NCBI GenBank assembly: GCA_000173575.1
Contig: ABYL01000028.1
Coordinates: forward strand, 1-64,000
Source: Burkholderia sp. H160
GTDB taxonomy: Bacteria; Pseudomonadota; Gammaproteobacteria; Burkholderiales; Burkholderiaceae
DNA length: 64,000 bases
Direction of reading: 5' to 3'
Positions 26,083-34,606 of this stretch are shown piece after piece. The notes under the pieces were generated by a model. The model saw only the letters and a list, made by a program, of their open reading frames with translations, had not been told where the DNA came from and searched no databases. Position numbers and translations under genes: made by a program. Positions within the stretch are counted from its first letter, which is position 1; each line of letters begins with the position of its first letter.

Positions 26083-26673
26083 ATGAGCAAACCATCATTT
26101 CGTGAAGACATTCTGAATGCAGGCCTCAAGGTCATGCTCCAGACGGGATACGAGGGAGCGAGCGTGCGCGACATCTGCGCAGCGGCGGGCGCCCCACACG
26201 GCTCTTTCACCAATCACTTCCGCTCCAAGGAGGCGTTTGCAGGGGAAGTGCTCAATCGCTACTTCGCGCATACAAAAGAACTCGTCAAGCGAGCTTTGTG
26301 CGACAGGGCCCTATCTCCCCGGCAGCGGTTGCAACGGTATCTCGACATCATCAGCGCCGTATTGGCCGACGACAATTGGAATCGCGGCTGTCTGATCGGC
26401 GACTTCAGCCTTGAAACGGTTTCGCAAAGCGAACTCCTGCGCGAAAGGCTGGAGGCAATATTCCAGGAATGGCGCGGTCCGTTTGCGTCGTGCATCGCGG
26501 AGGCTCAAGGCACCGGTGAAATTGATTCAGCATTTGATCCGGTTGATCTCGCCGAATTTCTCCTTGCATCGTGGGAAGGCGCCATTCTTCGTATGAAGGT
26601 CGAACGTGGGCCAGCCGCACTCGACCGCTTCAAGAACATCGTGTTTCAGACCATATTCAAGGAACAGAAATGA
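26083..26673 (+). CDS. TetR-family transcriptional repressor
   Basis: A 196-residue regulator with an N-terminal helix-turn-helix (about 5-50: FREDILNAGLKVMLQTGYEGASVRDICAAAGAPHGSFTNHFRSKEAF) and a helical ligand domain ending EFLLASWEGAILRMKVERGPAALDRF, typical of the AcuR/TetR_C_6-type group. The ATG at 26083 is chosen because the family domain begins there and the palindrome ends just before it. Its stop overlaps the start of the haloalkane dehalogenase gene as ATGA, so the two are one transcript and translationally coupled. It probably senses the dehalogenase substrate or an alcohol product; this is inference. Confidence 0.9.
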   Translation: MSKPSFREDILNAGLKVMLQTGYEGASVRDICAAAGAPHGSFTNHFRSKEAFAGEVLNRYFAHTKELVKRALCDRALSPRQRLQRYLDIISAVLADDNWNRGCLIGDFSLETVSQSELLRERLEAIFQEWRGPFASCIAEAQGTGEIDSAFDPVDLAEFLLASWEGAILRMKVERGPAALDRFKNIVFQTIFKEQK

Positions 26674-27566
26674 CCCCACTTTTTGATGTTGAATTACCCC
26701 ATGTGAATGTTCTCGATTCCACCATGGCCTATCGGGAAGCGGGAAACCCGGACGCAGCGGTCGCGCTTTTTCTGCACGGAAACCCGACCTCGTCGTACAT
26801 ATGGCGAAAGATCATCCCGCTGGTTGCGCCGGTCGCGCACTGTATCGCACCGGATCTCATTGGATTCGGCCAATCGGGAAAGCCAGACATCGAGTATCGA
26901 TTTGCGGATCATGTCCGATACCTGGACGCGTTTCTCGCCAAGGCGGGAATCTCATCAGCATTCGTGATAGCGCAGGACTGGGGCACAGCCTTGGCTTTTC
27001 ACCTGGCGGCCCGACGACCGGAGTTCATGCGCGGGCTTGCCTTCATGGAGTTCATCTGGGCGATGCCGACATGGGACGATTTTCATGCGGATGCACGTGA
27101 AACTTTCCAGAAGTTCAGGACACCCGTGGTGGGCGAGCAGATGATTCTGAAAGACAACGCTTTTGTGGAGCAGGTTCTTCCCGGAGCAACTGTACGCAAA
27201 CTCACGGATGAAGAGATGTCCGTTTATCGCGCACCATTTCCTACGGCCGAGTCACGACGACCCACCTGGCGTTTCCCGAACGAGCTGCCGATCGCGGGGC
27301 AACCAGCAGATGTGTGCTCGACCTTGGAAAGCGCACACCGTGCGCTAGCACAGTCTTCTTACCCGAAGCTGCTATTTACAGCGACACCGGGCGCGTTGGT
27401 AGCGCCTTCTGTTGCCAAACGTTTTGCAAGCAACATTAAGGATTGCAAAGTTATAGAGCTTGGATTTGGAATTCACTACTTGCAGGAAGATCATCCAGAT
27501 TTAATCGGTACCACACTGAGCGAGTGGCTAATTGAACTGGGGGCAGATTCTTCCAGCCCAAAATAA
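26670..27566 (+). CDS. Haloalkane dehalogenase (alpha/beta hydrolase, HLD-II type)
   Basis: A 298-residue enzyme that hydrolyses carbon-halogen bonds to an alcohol, halide and proton. The pentad expected for HLD-II enzymes is visible: HGNPTSS (oxyanion and halide-binding Asn), QDWGTALAF (nucleophile Asp and halide-binding Trp), MEFIWAMPTWDDF (acid Glu) and HYLQEDHPDLIG (base His). The residue before the Asp is Gln rather than the His usual in DhaA. Length is normal. It is translationally coupled to an upstream TetR gene. A substrate range cannot be read from sequence; other alpha/beta hydrolase activities are less likely given the full set of motifs. Confidence 0.88.
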   Translation: MTPLFDVELPHVNVLDSTMAYREAGNPDAAVALFLHGNPTSSYIWRKIIPLVAPVAHCIAPDLIGFGQSGKPDIEYRFADHVRYLDAFLAKAGISSAFVIAQDWGTALAFHLAARRPEFMRGLAFMEFIWAMPTWDDFHADARETFQKFRTPVVGEQMILKDNAFVEQVLPGATVRKLTDEEMSVYRAPFPTAESRRPTWRFPNELPIAGQPADVCSTLESAHRALAQSSYPKLLFTATPGALVAPSVAKRFASNIKDCKVIELGFGIHYLQEDHPDLIGTTLSEWLIELGADSSSPK

Positions 27567-27951
27567 AGTCTAACGCTGTAAGGACATCATCCGATGTAGC
27601 GACCGAAAGCCGACGTGCCAGTAAGCACCTATCGTCTCCGGAGGGCGCATGTGGACGCTCAGCAGACGGTCATCGCCAACCGGTGCATGACTGCTGCGGG
27701 TCGACAGTACGTATTCGCTGACTGCTCTCCCAGCAATCGCACGCGGACGCTCCCAACCTGAACGGAGCGGCTCAAACAGTCAGGGCGCATTCGCTGACTT
27801 TGGCGCGACAAAGCTGCGGGTGACGCCGGACCAACGTTTGCCAACGGCGGCTTAGGGTGAACGAGGCTGAACGCACACAGGCGCCCGGGAACTGCCCTGC
27901 GCGCGCCGGAGATCTTGGCGCGCGGCTATGCTCAATTGCCCGCACTCCGAC
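27567..27951. other. Intergenic region with low-complexity repeat-like sequence
   Basis: No gene could be supported in these 385 bp. The text resembles degenerate Burkholderia intergenic repeats (short phrases such as GCTGAC and GACGCTC recurring), but I could not align it to the repeat family at 39869, 42214 and 44491. It separates the convergent dehalogenase and IclR genes. Confidence 0.4.
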
Positions 27952-28752
27952 TCAATATGAGCCCCGATAACCCAGTCGTCTCGATATGGTCTCGGCGCAC
28001 TTGCGCACGGCTTGAGCGACGGGACTGTCCCAATCAGAGTCGACTATTCCGCTGGGCCCCATGATCGTAATGGCCAGGGCGATGTTGCCGGAGTAGTCAA
28101 ATACAGGCGCGGAGAAGGCGACGACACCAGGCGTCGGATGGTTGACGCTGCGTGACAGCTTGTGTGTTTTTGTTTCTTCGATCAGTTTTTCGACGACAGC
28201 AGCATCCAGCGGATGCGCGATATCGGGGCCCAACCGCTTACGGTCGTCCACGAGCAATTTCTCAATGAAAGGGCGCGGCAAAAAGGCGGAGAAGACACGG
28301 CCCGTTGCCGTGTCGACGAGCGACATCACCGTGCCCGTGCGGATGTTCGTGTGGACCGGGTAAGCCGAGTCAGCCAGGCGGACGATGACTGGCCCCATGT
28401 TGCCCCAGACGGCGAGCGCAACACTATGTGTCGTCTCTTCGGCCAGCGCTTCAGCGAACGGCGAAGCTTCGCGAACCGGATTCAACGTTTGCAGGCTGGT
28501 TAATCCCAACTGGATCGCCATCGGGCCTAGCTGGTAATGCCCGGTGGTCGGATCCTGCGATACGAGCCCGATTTTTCCGAAACTGACCAGGTAGGGGTGG
28601 ATTTTGCCCGAAGGCATGTTCACAGCCTTTACCAGGTCGCGCAACGCCATCGGACGGGGCTCGGAAGCGAATACCTTAAGAATCTCGCCACCCACTTCAA
28701 TGGACTGGATGCCACGGCGCTCGCGGTCGGGTTGAGATACGGATTGATCCAC
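27952..28752 (-). CDS. IclR-family transcriptional regulator
   Basis: A 266-residue regulator with an N-terminal winged helix (about 14-75: IQSIEVGGEILKVFASEPRPMALRDLVKAVNMPSGKIHPYLVSF) and an IclR effector domain (about 90-255, with VVAFSAPVFDYSGNIALAITIMGP). The start is a GTG at 28752. It is divergent from a flavoprotein gene that heads a catabolic module (flavoprotein, SDR, MFS transporter, porin). The gap between them contains an inverted and a direct repeat that fit an IclR operator. Members usually respond to an aromatic or small organic acid. Confidence 0.9.
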   Translation of the reverse strand: MDQSVSQPDRERRGIQSIEVGGEILKVFASEPRPMALRDLVKAVNMPSGKIHPYLVSFGKIGLVSQDPTTGHYQLGPMAIQLGLTSLQTLNPVREASPFAEALAEETTHSVALAVWGNMGPVIVRLADSAYPVHTNIRTGTVMSLVDTATGRVFSAFLPRPFIEKLLVDDRKRLGPDIAHPLDAAVVEKLIEETKTHKLSRSVNHPTPGVVAFSAPVFDYSGNIALAITIMGPSGIVDSDWDSPVAQAVRKCAETISRRLGYRGSY

Positions 28753-28803
28753 TTCTGATTCCTGTTGTCACGGTAGGTGATCCAGCCAGTATAGCAATAG
28801 CTA

Positions 28804-28869
28804 TTATCTAGCGAACTTGCGCATGGTTAACACCTAGATAAAATTTAGCGCGCTAGTACTAATCTAGCG
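28804..28869. promoter_or_regulatory. Candidate IclR operators in the divergent promoter region
   Basis: TTATCTAG (28804-28811) and CTAGATAA (28834-28841) are perfect 8-bp inverted repeats. ATCTAGCG occurs at 28806-28813 and again at 28862-28869. The gap also carries CGCTAGTACTAATC between them. All lie between the divergent IclR and flavoprotein genes, so they probably control both. Confidence 0.5.
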
Positions 28870-28918
28870 TTCATCGATGGCGAATCGTGTTGCCAGAAAT
28901 GTGATGAACGGAGGATTC

Positions 28919-30670
28919 ATGTCAGCAGGATATGTGCAGGAGTGCGACGTACTTGTCGTCGGCTCGGGCGTTGCCGGAATGTCGGCGGCGATTACCGCAG
29001 CAAGCCGTGGCTTGAACGTGATCGTGACGGAAAAGGCCAGCTATTACGGCGGGACGACCGCACGCTCGGGCGGGTGGTTGTGGGTTCCCGGTACCCATCT
29101 CGCCAAGGCATACGGACACAATGAACTGCCGGACCAAGCGCTAACCTATATCAAGGATCAGGCAGGCCCCAATTTCGACGAGGCGCGCGTTCGCTCGTTC
29201 CTGACCAATGGGCCGAAGGCGATCTCTTTTTTCATGGCGAACACTGCGGTGCAGTTCGACATGCCGCTGACGTTTCCCGATTACCACGCAGAAGCGCCCG
29301 GTGCAGCGCAGGGCGGCCGGTCAATGGTGACACGGCCCTACGATGCCCGGGAGCTTGGGCCACTGCTGAAGACGCTTGGTCCGGTGCTGCCTGAACTAAC
29401 TGTCTTCGGTGTCACGATCGGGTCGGGCAAGGACATCATCCATTTCATGCGCGTTACGCGCTCCGTCCAGTCAGCGTGGTACGTGACCAAGCGTCTGACC
29501 AGGCATTTTGCAGAAGTGCGGCGCTATGGTCGGGGCATGACGTTGACCAATGGCAACGCGCTTGCCGCGCGCCTGGCCAAATCGGCCGCTGACCTTGGTG
29601 TGGCGCTCTGGTTGTCCGCGCCTGCCGTTGAGCTGACGCGGGACGGGGAGCGGGTAACGGGCGCGGTCATCGATCGCGCTGGCGAAAAAGTGACGGTCAA
29701 GGCGCGATACGGTGTCGTACTCGCGAGTGGCGGTTTCCCGCATAACATCGAACGCCAGAAGAGCACCTATCCGCATATCAAGGCTGGACAGAGGCATTTC
29801 TCTCCGACTCCGCAAACCAACACGGGCGACGGGGCGGCGATGGCGGAAAAGGTCGGTGGCATCTTTGACGACACCTTGTCGAATGCCGCGGCGTGGACGC
29901 CGATGTCACTGGTGCGGCGCAAGGATGGCTCGACGGGCATCATGCCGCACTTCATCGATCGGGCGAAACCGGGTGTGATTGCAGTCGACCAGGATGGCCG
30001 ACGCTTCACGAACGAGGCGAACTCGTACCACGACGTTGTGCAAGCGATGATCAAGGCCTCTGAAGGAAAATCCGAGGCTGCGTGCTGGCTGATCGCCGAT
30101 CATCGCGCACTTCGACGCTATGGTCTCGGCTTTGCCAAACCTTTCCCGATGCCGCTCGGTAGCCACCTCCGAAACGGGTATCTCAAGAGGGGGCGGACCG
30201 TTGCGGACCTGGCAGCGCAGATCAATGTCAACGCGGCGGTACTGGAGAGCACCATTCGCCAGTACAACGAGGGGGCACAGTACGGCCGCGATCCGCAATT
30301 CGGCCGCGGTAGCAAGGCCTATAACCGCTATCAAGGCGATGCACTGCATGGACCTAATCCGTGTGTGGAGCCCCTGAAAACCGGACCTTTCTATGCGATC
30401 AAGCTCGTGCCGGGCGACCTCGGCTCGTTCATGGGTATCAAGACCAACGAGCATGCACAGGTGCTTACATCGCAGGGCTCACCGATTCCTGGCCTGTATG
30501 CAGCCGGTAACGATGCCGCCAGCATCATGGGTGGCGAATACAACGGCGCCGGCATCACGCTTGGCCCCGGATTGACTTTTGGCTACGTAGCGGCCAATCA
30601 CATTGCCGATGCAAGAGCTGATCGTTTTGACAGCGCTCCAGCCAATGGATGCGAGTCCGTGATCCAGTGA
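28919..30670 (+). CDS. FAD-dependent oxidoreductase (fumarate reductase / 3-ketosteroid dehydrogenase-like flavoprotein)
   Basis: A 583-residue flavoprotein with the FAD-binding motif VLVVGSGVAGMSAAITAASRG at the start, EKASYYGGTTARSGG, and the C-terminal flavin-domain motif GLYAAGNDAASIMGGEYNGAGITLGPGLTFGY. Such proteins reduce or dehydrogenate alpha,beta positions of ketones or acids. The ATG at 28919 has GGAGG four bases upstream, better than the earlier ATG at 28877. It is the first gene of an IclR-flanked module with an SDR, a transporter and a porin, so it likely starts breakdown of an imported cyclic or unsaturated acid or ketone. The substrate is unknown. Confidence 0.85.
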   Translation: MSAGYVQECDVLVVGSGVAGMSAAITAASRGLNVIVTEKASYYGGTTARSGGWLWVPGTHLAKAYGHNELPDQALTYIKDQAGPNFDEARVRSFLTNGPKAISFFMANTAVQFDMPLTFPDYHAEAPGAAQGGRSMVTRPYDARELGPLLKTLGPVLPELTVFGVTIGSGKDIIHFMRVTRSVQSAWYVTKRLTRHFAEVRRYGRGMTLTNGNALAARLAKSAADLGVALWLSAPAVELTRDGERVTGAVIDRAGEKVTVKARYGVVLASGGFPHNIERQKSTYPHIKAGQRHFSPTPQTNTGDGAAMAEKVGGIFDDTLSNAAAWTPMSLVRRKDGSTGIMPHFIDRAKPGVIAVDQDGRRFTNEANSYHDVVQAMIKASEGKSEAACWLIADHRALRRYGLGFAKPFPMPLGSHLRNGYLKRGRTVADLAAQINVNAAVLESTIRQYNEGAQYGRDPQFGRGSKAYNRYQGDALHGPNPCVEPLKTGPFYAIKLVPGDLGSFMGIKTNEHAQVLTSQGSPIPGLYAAGNDAASIMGGEYNGAGITLGPGLTFGYVAANHIADARADRFDSAPANGCESVIQ

Positions 30671-30769
30671 GAGAGCAGCCACGAGCATACGCGCAGCATC
30701 GCGCATCTGTTCGTGTTCTGCCGGAGATTCGCAGCCTTCTTCATTCACACATTACTGCATGAGTTATCC

Positions 30770-31531
30770 ATGAATATTCCGAACCTCTTGAGCAACAAAA
30801 AGGCGTTTATCACCGGTGCAGGCCAAGGCAACGGCCGGGCCATCGCCGTCGGTATGGCGGAAGCAGGCGCGCTCGTTATCGTGACCGACATGAATGTCGA
30901 CAATGCGCGCCAGACCGCGGAGCTGATTATGGAGAAAGGCGATCAAGCCCGACATTACCCGCTTGACGTCACTGACCTGGAGCAGTGCCAGGCCACGGCA
31001 GCCAAGGTCGATGCCGAGTTGGGAGCTATTGACATCCTGGTGAACAATGCAGGCATCATCATCCGGGATGGCATCGATAGTCCGAATGCCCCGCAAAATC
31101 TCCAGCAGGTCATGAAGGTCAATCATCAGGGAACCTTCAACGTCACTTATGCATTTCTGAATGCACTGCGCAAGACTGCCGGCAGCATCGTAAACGTGGC
31201 CTCGATTGCGTCGTTCTCGGGGCAGCCGAACACACTCGGCTATTCGCCCTCCAAGGCGGCCGTGAAGATGCTGACGCAGTCGCTGGCCGTTGACCTTGCC
31301 AAGGACGGCATCCGCGTCAACGCCATTGCCCCCGGTGTGATCGAAACGCCGATGACTGTTTCGACGCGCGCCAATGCGGACAAACTCGAACGTTTTCTGA
31401 CGCGTATTCCTATGCATCGTGTCGGCAAGCCGGAAGAACTGGTTGGCGCGGTTCTGTTTCTGGCTTCGTCCATGTCGACCTATGTGACCGGTACTACTTT
31501 GCCTGTCGACGGTGGGTACCTAGCCATGTGA
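30770..31531 (+). CDS. SDR-family NAD(P)-dependent oxidoreductase
   Basis: A 253-residue classical short-chain dehydrogenase. It has the cofactor motif TGAGQGNGRAIA (about 16-27), NNAGI, the catalytic Ser/Tyr/Lys set (NVASIASFSGQPNTLGYSPSKAAV), and the closing VTGTTLPVDGGYLAM. It oxidises a secondary alcohol or reduces a ketone. It follows the flavoprotein gene by about 100 bp on the same strand and precedes the transporter, so it belongs to the same catabolic module. The ATG at 30770 is chosen by homology; no strong ribosome site is present. Confidence 0.9.
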   Translation: MNIPNLLSNKKAFITGAGQGNGRAIAVGMAEAGALVIVTDMNVDNARQTAELIMEKGDQARHYPLDVTDLEQCQATAAKVDAELGAIDILVNNAGIIIRDGIDSPNAPQNLQQVMKVNHQGTFNVTYAFLNALRKTAGSIVNVASIASFSGQPNTLGYSPSKAAVKMLTQSLAVDLAKDGIRVNAIAPGVIETPMTVSTRANADKLERFLTRIPMHRVGKPEELVGAVLFLASSMSTYVTGTTLPVDGGYLAM

Positions 31532-31543
31532 GCGGACCACCGA

Positions 31544-31560
31544 AAAGGGATTTTTTTCGG
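31544..31560. terminator. Possible hairpin after the SDR gene
   Basis: CCGAAAA and TTTTCGG arms face each other just after the SDR stop, with a run of T bases in the second arm. It could act as an intrinsic terminator or attenuator between the SDR and transporter genes. Stem GC content is low, so the call is weak. Confidence 0.3.
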
Positions 31561-31727
31561 CCATATGCTCTGTACTGCAAAACAAATATTGCAAACATTG
31601 CATGAGAGGCCAGCTTCTCAACCCTGAACTGGAAGTCACGCGATGTGCGTGTGAATTTGATGTTCTATTCAAAATATTAATTTAGGAATGTTCTCTGGGT
31701 ATTCGGCGTGCATTCAGGAGACAACTG

Positions 31728-33077
31728 ATGAAGAACGGAGTTCGTACGATCGACGTCAAGGCATTCATCGATGCCGAGCGTTTTTCCCTGTGCCAGTGGT
31801 TGATTCTTATCCTCTGCTTTTGCATCGTGACTGCAGATGGATACGACACTGCGGCAATTGGCTTCATTGCGCCCGCGCTGACTCATGCCTGGGGCATTGA
31901 TAAATCTGAACTAGGCGTCGTGATGAGCGCTGCCCTCGTCGGCCTCGGGCTGGGATCGGTTTTCGCCGGGCCGATTGCCGACCGGATCGGGCGCAAAAGC
32001 GTTCTTGTAGTGTCGGTCGCGTCCTTTGGCATCTGGAGTTTGATTGCCGCAAGCTCGCACAGCATTACTTCACTGACCATCTTCCGCTTCTTGACTGGCC
32101 TGGGGCTTGGTGCAGCGATGCCGAATACCGTGGCACTTATGTCCGAGTACGCTCCTGAGCGGCTGCGTTCGATGGCCGTGAACGTCATGTATTGCGGATT
32201 TTCCGTGGGCCTGATCGCAGGGGGTACGGCTTCGGCATGGCTAATTCCGCACGCTGGCTGGCAAAGCGTACTGGTGCTCGGCGGTGTCTTGCCGCTTGTG
32301 CTTGCGCTGGTCCTCATTGCACTTCTACCCGAATCGGTCCAGTTTCTCGTGGTTCGTAGCGGTACGCATGAAAAGATCGCGCGGATTCTGAAGCGAATTT
32401 CACCGCACGCCAGCCTGGACCATTGCACTTTCGTCGCTCCCGTAGCTTCGTCGACGAAAAGTGGCCGCCGATTTGCGTTAGCGTTGATTCTGTCAAAGGC
32501 CTATCGGATGCCCACGATCATGCTCTGGATTGCCTATTTCACGGGGCTGATTGTGTACTACCTGATGACGAACTGGATGCCAACCTTATTCCGCGATCTT
32601 GGCTTCAGTACGGAGCATGCGATGTTGATCTCGTCGTTGTTCCCGTTAGGCGGGTTGCTTGGTAATCCGGTTACCGGTTGGCTGATGGATCGCGTCAATG
32701 CAAACCGTACGATTGTGATCTCCTATGTGCTGGTCGCTGTGCTGGTGGCGCTGGTCGGACACAGTGTTGGCAGTGAGACAACTCTCGGCGCGCTGATATT
32801 TCTTTGCGGCGCACTGGCGACGAGCGCGGCCACCTCGCTGTCATCTTATGCAGCACGAATCTATCCAACCGAAGGCCGTTCTACGGGCGTGGCTTGGATG
32901 CAGGGCGTTGGCCGACTTGGAGGCGTTGCCGGCTCCTTTGCAGGCGCTGCAATGCTGGGTTTGGGTTGGCACTTTGGTGATGTATTCACGATGCTGGCGG
33001 TGCCAGCACTTATTTCCGCTCTGGCGACGTTCTCAATTGGTCAGAAAAAAGCTGCTTCACTGGCTCTCCAGGCGTAG
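31728..33077 (+). CDS. MFS transporter, aromatic acid:H+ symporter (AAHS) type
   Basis: A 449-residue inner-membrane transporter with about 12 hydrophobic segments. The family mark between helices 2 and 3 is FAGPIADRIGRKSVLV (the DxxGRR/K-type loop). The first helix region carries ADGYDTAAIGFIAPAL, matching the DGFD/YD motif needed for aromatic acid uptake in PcaK-like AAHS carriers. It likely imports the organic acid consumed by the neighbouring flavoprotein and SDR. A porin gene follows 153 bp downstream on the same strand. Confidence 0.88.
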   Translation: MKNGVRTIDVKAFIDAERFSLCQWLILILCFCIVTADGYDTAAIGFIAPALTHAWGIDKSELGVVMSAALVGLGLGSVFAGPIADRIGRKSVLVVSVASFGIWSLIAASSHSITSLTIFRFLTGLGLGAAMPNTVALMSEYAPERLRSMAVNVMYCGFSVGLIAGGTASAWLIPHAGWQSVLVLGGVLPLVLALVLIALLPESVQFLVVRSGTHEKIARILKRISPHASLDHCTFVAPVASSTKSGRRFALALILSKAYRMPTIMLWIAYFTGLIVYYLMTNWMPTLFRDLGFSTEHAMLISSLFPLGGLLGNPVTGWLMDRVNANRTIVISYVLVAVLVALVGHSVGSETTLGALIFLCGALATSAATSLSSYAARIYPTEGRSTGVAWMQGVGRLGGVAGSFAGAAMLGLGWHFGDVFTMLAVPALISALATFSIGQKKAASLALQA

Positions 33078-33230
33078 TCAGCAGACGTTCAAACAAATCA
33101 GATGTCGCGCGTTCGAGGTCGCGAGGAGGCGTCGCGACGATCTGGTTTCATGAAGGTGGTGAACCCATCAATCATGAAACGCTGAGTGAAAGTTATTTAA
33201 ATAATCTATATACGCAGTAAAGGAGATGTT

Positions 33231-34391
33231 ATGAAGCGACTGTCCGTGTGTTGCGCGCTGTTTGCACTTCCAGTCATTGCCAACGCACAAAGTAGCGTTA
33301 CTCTGTACGGCGTTCTCGACGAAGGGTTGATGTACACCAGCAACGTTGCCGGAGGGAAGAAGGTTTCACTGGATTCGTTATCGGGTCTCTTTGGCAGCCG
33401 ATGGGGTTTCACTGGCGTCGAGGACCTGGGCAGTGATCTGCAAGCCATCTTTACGCTGGAATCAGGTGTGAATCTGAATAATGGTCAATTTGGCCAAGGG
33501 GGAACGGCGTTCGGGCGGCAAGCCTTCGTTGGACTTCGGAGCGCTCAATTCGGTACGCTAACGTTCGGCCGCCAATATGACATGGTGTTCTATTTTCCAG
33601 AGCCTCTCACTGCGGGTAGTCTGGTAGGTGGCCCCGTTGGGATGCATCCGGGTGACATTGATAATGCAGCAAATACGGTGCGACTGAATAATTCAGTTCG
33701 CTATATGAGCCCGGTTCGCGGTGGATTTTCCTTTGGTGGCGAGTATAGCCTCGGTGGTGTGGCAGGGAATTTTACGGCCAACAGCGGTTATTCGGTTGGA
33801 GCCGGCTATTCTGGCGGGCCGCTGAAGATCGGGGCGGCATTTGAATATTTCAAGAATCCAACAGCGACGCCGGGTAATGGATTCTTCACGGCATATGCCA
33901 ACGGCGCATCGCCACTCGCATATTCGTTGAATAAGGCCTATGTGCAAGCGCAGGCTTACCAGGTGGCGATCGTCGCTGCAAACTATGCAGTGGGGGCCGC
34001 GACTTTCGCAGCATCGTTCTCGAATGTGCAGTATGCAAATCTGGGGGCAGCATTTCACAACGGTAAGGCAATATTCAATAACGTCGACGTTGGCTTCCAA
34101 TATCAGTTCACCCCTGCCTTCACTACGGGGATTGCGTACGACTACTTGACGTCAAATGGTGTGACTACGGAAAGTGATACGACGGTGGGTAACCAGCACT
34201 ATCACCAAGTCTCCCTCGTGGCGGACTACCTTCTCTCAAAAAGGACGGATCTGTATGTTGGCGCCGGATGGCAACACGCGTCGGGCACATCGTCGCTCGG
34301 AACGCCGGCGGTAGCCAATATCGATAATCTAGGCGATTCATCCAACCATCAGCAGCTGTTGTTCCGGTTGGGAATGCGGCACAGGTTCTAA
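33231..34391 (+). CDS. Gram-negative porin (Porin_4 family)
   Basis: A 386-residue outer-membrane porin typical of Burkholderiales. It has a signal peptide cleaved after IANA (about residue 19), then QSSVTLYGVLDEGLMYTSNV, the constriction region ARQAFVGL in variant form GRQAFVGLRSAQFGTLTFGRQYD, and the terminal phenylalanine in GMRHRF needed for barrel insertion. A good ribosome site (AAGGAG) precedes the ATG. It closes an uptake and catabolism module with the AAHS transporter, and probably lets its substrate through the outer membrane. Confidence 0.92.
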   Translation: MKRLSVCCALFALPVIANAQSSVTLYGVLDEGLMYTSNVAGGKKVSLDSLSGLFGSRWGFTGVEDLGSDLQAIFTLESGVNLNNGQFGQGGTAFGRQAFVGLRSAQFGTLTFGRQYDMVFYFPEPLTAGSLVGGPVGMHPGDIDNAANTVRLNNSVRYMSPVRGGFSFGGEYSLGGVAGNFTANSGYSVGAGYSGGPLKIGAAFEYFKNPTATPGNGFFTAYANGASPLAYSLNKAYVQAQAYQVAIVAANYAVGAATFAASFSNVQYANLGAAFHNGKAIFNNVDVGFQYQFTPAFTTGIAYDYLTSNGVTTESDTTVGNQHYHQVSLVADYLLSKRTDLYVGAGWQHASGTSSLGTPAVANIDNLGDSSNHQQLLFRLGMRHRF

Positions 34392-34598
34392 GAGTCGTGC
34401 TCCGGAGGAGTGCTTTGACGTGTGCCTGCTGGCTCGCGTCGCGTACTGATCCGAAACCTGACGGTCGATCTATGCACACAATTCGGCCATTGCTGACGTT
34501 GAACGAATGCCGCTCGGACGGCCAGTCAACGATCCAGACCGGTCATCTGTCAAAAGCCCGAATCGAACGGCAGCGACCATGCTGACGAATGGGTGAAA

Positions 34599-34606
34599 TC
34601 GACCCA
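34599..34606. repeat. Target site duplication, left copy
   Basis: TCGACCCA here is repeated exactly at 36275-36282, directly outside the two ends of the IS1182-like element. It fixes the element's borders. Confidence 0.8.

Noticed and set aside
31728-33077. Possibility that the transporter gene is a sugar porter
   Set aside because: The YDTAAIGFIAPAL motif in the first helix and the order of helices fit aromatic acid symporters better.
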